Part shown: positions 60,158 through 64,000 of the stretch, in pieces
Position numbering within the stretch: the first letter of the stretch is position 1
Layout: every line of letters begins with the position of its first letter
Position numbers and translations under genes: made by a program
Notes under the pieces: generated by a model
Seen by the model: only the letters and a program-made list of their open reading frames with translations
The model's database searches: none
What the model was told of the DNA's origin: nothing
Assembly: GCF_008831265.1 (NCBI RefSeq)
Contig: NZ_VTTH01000002.1
Coordinates: forward strand, 806,001-870,000
Direction: 5' to 3'
Length of the DNA stretch: 64,000 nucleotides
Source: Lacisediminimonas profundi
GTDB taxonomy: Bacteria; Pseudomonadota; Gammaproteobacteria; Burkholderiales; Burkholderiaceae_D

Positions 60158-60658
60158 TCAGGCGCCAGCGTACGCTTTTGCCAGCGGGTCTATCTCCAGC
60201 TTCTTCATCTTCAGCATGGCCTGCATGGTCCGTCCCGACTTGGCCGGATCCGGATCGGCCATCATGTCCATTAGCACCCGCGGAACCACCTGCCACGACA
60301 CGCCGTACCTGTCCTTGAGCCAGCCGCACTGCTGCGCATTGTCATCGCCGCCCTCTGACAGCCGGTCCCAATAGTGGTCCACTTCCTGCTGCGACTCGCA
60401 CATTATCTGGAAGGAAATCGCTTCGTTGAATCGGAACACCGGACCGCCGTTCAACGCCGTGAACGGCTGGCCCCCTAATTCAAATGCCGCCACCATCACC
60501 TTCCCCGCCGGCTGGCCGTGCACCTCATGGCCGGCCTCGGTGTAATGAGACACCTGCGTGATTCGCGAATCGGGAAAAATTGCGGTATAGAACTTCGCCG
60601 CCTCCTCGGCCTGGTCGTCGAACCAGAGGCAAGGGGTGATTTTGGGATGGAGTTGCAT
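60158..60658 (-). CDS. VOC protein of the PhnB/3-demethylubiquinone-methyltransferase-like family
   Basis: A 166-residue protein. The N-terminus QLHPKITPCLWFDDQAEEAAKFYTAIFPDSRI, GQPFTALNGGPVFRFNEAISF and the C-terminal MLKMKKLEIDPLAKAY are characteristic of this family, often mis-called a methyltransferase. It is a glyoxalase-fold protein of unknown substrate. Despite similarity to E. coli PhnB it is far from the phn operon and has no link to it. Adjacent to a second VOC gene, with 36 bases between. Confidence 0.88.
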   Translation of the reverse strand: MQLHPKITPCLWFDDQAEEAAKFYTAIFPDSRITQVSHYTEAGHEVHGQPAGKVMVAAFELGGQPFTALNGGPVFRFNEAISFQIMCESQQEVDHYWDRLSEGGDDNAQQCGWLKDRYGVSWQVVPRVLMDMMADPDPAKSGRTMQAMLKMKKLEIDPLAKAYAGA

Positions 60659-60694
60659 GATCGGCTCCTGATGGATGCCAGCGGATGGCGAATC

Positions 60695-61090
60695 TCAGCT
60701 GCGCGTGATTGGCTGCAGCATGCTGACCCGATTCATTTCGCTGTCTTGAAAGGACACATACTGCCCGACTCCGGGTATTTCCATCGGCTGGCCCAACACT
60801 TCGCCACCAGCCGCCCTTACCTTCTCCATGGCGGCATGGATGTCTTCCACCGCGATCACCACGGAAGGATGCTGAGCCGGCCAGTCGGGGTTGCGGGCAT
60901 AGAATCCGCCATTGATCGAACCAGGCTTGATTGGCGGCCCAGCCGGGGTTGACTCGGCCGTCATCGCGATCACGTAGTTACCCATCTCCGGGCCCAGCAT
61001 CTGTATCTGCCAGCCGAACGCATCCTGGTAGAACTTCGCGATGCGATCGCGCGCGTCGTAGGGCATTTCAAAGTGAACCACTGGATCCAT
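60695..61090 (-). CDS. VOC family protein
   Basis: A 131-residue glyoxalase-fold protein starting MDPVVHFEMPYDARDRIAKFYQDAFGWQIQMLG. The middle NGGFYARNPDWPAQHPSVVIAVEDIHAAMEKVRAAGG and the end YVSFQDSEMNRVSMLQP follow the VOC strand pattern, with Asp-Glu near the metal site. Precedes the PhnB-type gene on the same strand; the pair is probably one transcript. Function not assignable. Confidence 0.88.
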   Translation of the reverse strand: MDPVVHFEMPYDARDRIAKFYQDAFGWQIQMLGPEMGNYVIAMTAESTPAGPPIKPGSINGGFYARNPDWPAQHPSVVIAVEDIHAAMEKVRAAGGEVLGQPMEIPGVGQYVSFQDSEMNRVSMLQPITRS

Positions 61091-61262
61091 TTATCACCTC
61101 CGTTGTCGACAGGCTTGCCTGAATACCAGGCGTGAATCGCGTAAGACCTCCTATTACACGGCGCGGTTCGAGGACGGGGCCAATTGACGCACGAGATTTC
61201 AGCTCGGCGTCGAGGCTTTGAGCCAGATCAAGCGTCGATTGCGCACCCGGATTCATTTTTAT

Positions 61263-61282
61263 AATTCAAAAATCATTGAATT
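61263..61282. promoter_or_regulatory. ArsR operator candidate
   Basis: AATTCAA, six bases, TTGAATT: perfect 7-base palindromic arms located 28-48 bases before the ArsR ATG, in an A/T-rich promoter region. Confidence 0.78.
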
Positions 61283-61310
61283 AAATGACGGATTCATCTA
61301 GACTGTGTTT

Positions 61311-61649
61311 ATGGATACCTCAAACGCAATTACGGCCCTTGCCGCCCTCGCCCAGGAATCCCGCCTGCGGGTATTCCGCCGGCTGGTGCAGGCTGGTCCC
61401 GGTGGCGCCGTGCCGTCGCAACTCAGCGAATGGCTGGACATCAGTCCGTCATCGCTGTCCTTCCATCTGAAAGAGCTGTCGCACGCCGGACTGGTCTCCG
61501 CCACGCGCAGCGGCCGTTCCATCGTCTACGTTGCCAGTTTTTCCGCCATGAACGAGCTGATCGGCTTCCTGACCGAAAACTGCTGCGGCGGCAATCCCTG
61601 CACACCGGTTTGTAGCCCGATCTGTTCCACTGAAGGAGCCTCATCATGA
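61311..61649 (+). CDS. arsR: ArsR family metalloregulator
   Basis: A 112-residue repressor. The ATG at 61311 (MDTSNAITALAALAQESRLRVFRRLVQAG) is preferred to a GTG two codons upstream. The winged helix-turn-helix includes SQLSEWLDISPSSLSFHLKELSHAGLVSATRSGRSIVYV. A Cys-rich tail (CCGGNPCTPVCSPIC, plus further Cys) may hold a metal(loid)-sensing site. The gene overlaps the ArsI-like gene by four bases and has a palindromic operator upstream, so it should repress this pair until arsenic is sensed. Confidence 0.9.
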   Translation: MDTSNAITALAALAQESRLRVFRRLVQAGPGGAVPSQLSEWLDISPSSLSFHLKELSHAGLVSATRSGRSIVYVASFSAMNELIGFLTENCCGGNPCTPVCSPICSTEGASS

Positions 61650-62143
61650 AACGCCTGCACGTACACGTCTCGGTCGACGACCTCGCCGCCAGCATCAAGT
61701 TCTACAGCGGCATGTTCGCTGCCGAACCCACCGTGGTGAAGTCCGACTACGCAAAATGGATGCTTGAAGACCCGCGCGTGAATTTCGCCATTTCCCGGCG
61801 CGGCGCCGAAGTTGGCCTGAACCATCTCGGCATCCAGGTCGAATCGGCGGAAGAGCTGGCGCAAATGGAGTCGCGCCTGCAGTCGCTGCAGCCGGATGTG
61901 CAACTGGAAGCCGACACCGCCTGCTGCTATGCGAAGTCCGACAAATACTGGGTCAACGACCCCTCCGGCATTGCTTGGGAAACCTACCACACGCTGGATA
62001 CCATCCCGGTGTTCGGGGAGCCGGAAAAAGCCACGGCCACAGCCTGCTGCGTCCCCGCTGCAAAGCCGCGCATCAGGCTGTCGGCCGACTCCAGTTGCTG
62101 CGCACCCGCGGCTGACAAGTCCAAGGCGGGGAACTGCTGCTGA
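61646..62143 (+). CDS. arsI: ArsI/CadI family C-As lyase-like protein
   Basis: A 165-residue VOC enzyme. ArsI breaks the carbon-arsenic bond of trivalent methylarsenicals. It starts MKRLHVHVSVDDLAASIKFYSGMF, carries VGLNHLGIQVES and has the vicinal cysteine pair in ADTACCYAKSDKYWVNDPSGIAWETYH, which binds As(III). The C-terminal tail has three more Cys-Cys pairs (ATACCV, SSCCAP, GNCC), as in other ArsI proteins. The start overlaps arsR. Cadmium-induced CadI homologs are an alternative name for the same family. Confidence 0.92.
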   Translation: MKRLHVHVSVDDLAASIKFYSGMFAAEPTVVKSDYAKWMLEDPRVNFAISRRGAEVGLNHLGIQVESAEELAQMESRLQSLQPDVQLEADTACCYAKSDKYWVNDPSGIAWETYHTLDTIPVFGEPEKATATACCVPAAKPRIRLSADSSCCAPAADKSKAGNCC

Positions 62144-62174
62144 GTAATTCGAACTGGGTGCGGACATGGCGTTG

Positions 62175-62248
62175 CCCGACGCGCCCCATGAACGCTCCCT
62201 CCCTCCCTTTCAAGGGGAGGGAGTATTCTTTGGGTGCGTCGGTCTACG
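62175..62248. repeat. Palindromic intergenic repeat, copy C
   Basis: An imperfect palindrome of about 74 bases, with a tip CTCCCTCCC-TTTCAAG-GGGAGGGAG. The flanking arms match the outer arms of copy B (GCGTCGGTCTAC at the right end equals GTAGACCGACGC in reverse). It lies between arsI and the NnrU gene. Confidence 0.85.
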
Positions 62249-62273
62249 CAACAAGTCACGATCAAGCCAACGA

Positions 62274-62864
62274 TCACCCGGCGACGGCCCCGAACGGCGC
62301 AACCCCAATCAGGACCCGGTGCAGCCACATCGCAAACCCCGCCCAGGCAACAAGCCCGACCACAACCGTGACAGCCGTTCCGGCCAGCGTCCCCGCAGGA
62401 TAGACAGTCCCCGCCTTCCGGTCCCGCTGCCGCGCTGCCCGATACAGCAACATCGCCCACACCAGGAATGCACCGAACAAGACCACACTCGCAAGCCGGC
62501 CATTGGCCAGTAGATGCGCAAGCGCCCATACCTTCACCGCGAGCGTCATCGGATGGTGCAGGCGCGCCCTGATGCCGTTGCGCGGCACGTAGGCTGCGGC
62601 AAGCAGGATGAACGAGACCAGGGTCAACAGCGACGCCAGATGGCGCATGAATACCGGCGGCACCCATAGCACCACAGGATCCGCGCGCGCGATGCCGAAA
62701 CCCCAGATGACGAGGCCAAAGCCTAGCAATGACAACAGCGAGTAGGCGCCCTTCCAGGCCAAGGCGCCGATACGCTGACGCTGCGCTGTCCGCCAGTCGT
62801 CGGCAAAAATGCGGACCGAGTGCACGCCCAGGAAAATTACCAGGCCGAGAATCAGGATGGACAT
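62274..62864 (-). CDS. nnrU: NnrU family membrane protein
   Basis: A 196-residue inner-membrane protein with about five hydrophobic helices (SILILGLVIFLGVHSVRIF, AWKGAYSLLSLLGFGLVIWGF, HLASLLTLVSFILLAAAYVP, VWALAHLLANGRLASVVLFGAF, TVVVGLVAWAGFAMWL). The family is named for a gene near nitric oxide reductase genes. Conserved histidines in GVHSVRI, MRHLASL and HLLANG suggest heme or metal contacts. No denitrification genes are nearby. Confidence 0.88.
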   Translation of the reverse strand: MSILILGLVIFLGVHSVRIFADDWRTAQRQRIGALAWKGAYSLLSLLGFGLVIWGFGIARADPVVLWVPPVFMRHLASLLTLVSFILLAAAYVPRNGIRARLHHPMTLAVKVWALAHLLANGRLASVVLFGAFLVWAMLLYRAARQRDRKAGTVYPAGTLAGTAVTVVVGLVAWAGFAMWLHRVLIGVAPFGAVAG

Positions 62865-63032
62865 TGCTTCCCCTTCAGGTGGTCATGATGTGATCGGCCA
62901 GCCCACCGATGCCGCATGGGCCGGACTGCAGCAGCATACACGCGCGCTGCAGCGATAGCGAGCGGCTGCGGCTTGCACTATCCGCGCCGTGCTTGCGCTG
63001 CATTTCCTGGACGGCCAGGGCGCGACGCCGCC

Positions 63033-64000
63033 CTAGGTTTCCCGTTCTGTCGAGCGGATGATGCGCGGCTGCCACCATGGCGGGTACAGCGCCCGCGCAT
63101 CAGGCCTGGCATAGCGGTCGTCGATCAGGTACAGCACGCCGCTGTCGGTTTCGGAGCGGATCACCCGCCCGGCCGCCTGCACCACTTTCTGCAGGCCGGG
63201 AAAGAAGTAGGTGTAATCGTATCCGGCACCGAACTTCTGGTGCATGCGCGCAGCGATCTGCTCGTTCACCGGATTCACTTGTGGCAGCCCGAGCGTGGCG
63301 ATGAAGGCGCCCACCAGCCGCTTGCCGGGCAGGTCGACCCCCTCTGCAAATACGCCGCCAAGTACCGCGAAGCCGACCCCGCTTCCCTCGGGTTCGAAGC
63401 GCGCAAGGAATCTGGCGCGTGCCGTCTCATCCATCTTGCGCGACTGCTCCCACACAGGGATATCCGGATACTGCTCACGAAATGCGGCGAGCGCATTCTG
63501 CAGGTAGTCGAAGCTGCTGAAAAACGCCAGGTAGTTCCCCGGCACGCGCGCAAACTGCTGGCCGATCAGCCTCGCAATCGGCGCCAGCGATGCATCGCGA
63601 TCTGCGTAACGGGTCGACACGTCCGACACGATGCGCACCTGCAGCTGCTCCGGCCTGAACGCGGGCGGTATGTCCACCCATGCCGCGCAATCAGGCAGGC
63701 CCAGCATGTCGGCGTAGAAATGCCACGGCGACAGCGTGGCAGAAAACAATACCGATGCGTGGGCCGCTTCCAGCCGGGCGCGCAGGAACGGCGCAGGAAC
63801 GAGATTGCGTATGCAGAGCACGGACCGCTCTTGCCGCGCGGCCGGCTGCCTGCTCACGTCGAACAGCGAATGATCGTCAAAAAAATCGGCAACGCGGGTG
63901 AAATGCATCGCATCGAAATAAAAACGCTGCAGCTCCGCGCCCAATGCCGCCGGCTGCTCACCGAGCAAATCGGTGATGACCGAGACCGCCTGCTGCAATG
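63033..64000 (-). CDS. DinG/Rad3-type ATP-dependent DNA helicase (C-terminal part)
   Basis: Only the C-terminal 320 or so residues are visible; the gene continues past the right edge, so the Walker A motif and the iron-sulfur domain are not in view. Helicase motifs seen are VLFSATLSP (near the start of domain 2), GNYLAFFSSFDYLQNALAAF, GFAVLGGVFAEGVDLPGKRLVGAFIATLGLPQ and the final QAAGRVIRSETDSGVLYLIDDRYARPDARALYPPWW. These match superfamily 2 XPD/DinG helicases. It points leftward toward NnrU. Confidence 0.9.
   Translation of the reverse strand, partial: LQQAVSVITDLLGEQPAALGAELQRFYFDAMHFTRVADFFDDHSLFDVSRQPAARQERSVLCIRNLVPAPFLRARLEAAHASVLFSATLSPWHFYADMLGLPDCAAWVDIPPAFRPEQLQVRIVSDVSTRYADRDASLAPIARLIGQQFARVPGNYLAFFSSFDYLQNALAAFREQYPDIPVWEQSRKMDETARARFLARFEPEGSGVGFAVLGGVFAEGVDLPGKRLVGAFIATLGLPQVNPVNEQIAARMHQKFGAGYDYTYFFPGLQKVVQAAGRVIRSETDSGVLYLIDDRYARPDARALYPPWWQPRIIRSTERET

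Noticed and set aside
60158-60658. PhnB-like gene as part of phosphonate metabolism
   Set aside because: The family name is historical; it is 50 kb from the phn operon and is a VOC protein.
62875-63078. Small minus-strand gene between NnrU and the helicase
   Set aside because: It overlaps the helicase end, has no start signal and no recognisable composition.

Overview
The window looks like chromosomal DNA of a GC-rich betaproteobacterium of the order Burkholderiales, most likely an Oxalobacteraceae-type soil or water organism. The reasons are the Bug/TctC solute-binding protein, the style of the TRAP and UxaA genes, the gene mix and the uniformly high-GC codon use. This placement is inference, because no rRNA or other marker gene is present.

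Layout. 1-10.8 kb: a complete carbon-phosphorus lyase operon, phnD(partial)-C-E-G-H-I-J-K-L-M-N-P plus a DMT-type membrane protein. Almost all junctions overlap, so it should be one transcript that imports phosphonates and converts them to phosphate and a ribose cyclic phosphate. 10.8-16.8 kb (minus): a single-domain response regulator and a chaperone-usher pilus operon with three small DUF4402-type pilins, a chaperone and an usher carrying an extra C-terminal domain. 17.3-28.3 kb: scattered housekeeping and metabolic genes. These include a GGDEF-EAL protein, a MipA-like porin, a CoA-transferase, a pirin, a DnaQ-Cho repair nuclease behind a LexA-like box, and an aldehyde dehydrogenase.

28.5-39.0 kb is the most interesting part: a dense stress-tolerance region. 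It holds a DUF883/YqjE/YqjK-like envelope operon behind a perfect sigma-54 (-24/-12) promoter, and an entericidin-like lipoprotein. It also holds a four-gene translationally coupled cluster (C39-like cysteine peptidase, RimK-like ATP-grasp ligase, GCS2-type ligase, N-formylglutamate amidohydrolase-like enzyme) that probably makes and trims an unknown amide-linked metabolite or peptide tag. An SRPBCC-Hsp20 fusion, a PRC-barrel protein, a four-helix membrane protein, a hemerythrin and a Ser/Thr/Pro/Gly-rich lipoprotein follow. Two of these genes also have sigma-54-like sites.

39.2-42.5 kb: dusA, then a lower-GC accessory patch with a frameshifted small gene and a PD-(D/E)XK-like protein. 42.5-46.3 kb: a beta-phosphoglucomutase/GH65 phosphorylase fusion with a tandem universal stress protein. 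46.3-56.7 kb: two catabolic units. One is IclR with a metallophosphoesterase two-part protein and a Bug solute-binding protein, the other LysR with a UxaA, DHDPS-family and 3-hydroxyacyl-CoA-dehydrogenase-family set that fits sugar-acid breakdown. Each has a good candidate operator. 57-60 kb: a TAXI-TRAP transporter. 60.1-62.2 kb: two VOC proteins and an arsR-arsI pair behind a clear operator. 62.2-64 kb: NnrU and the C-terminal part of a DinG-like helicase.

A family of palindromic intergenic repeats occurs three times (24.0, 34.6 and 62.2 kb), and several short tandem repeats sit at gene ends.
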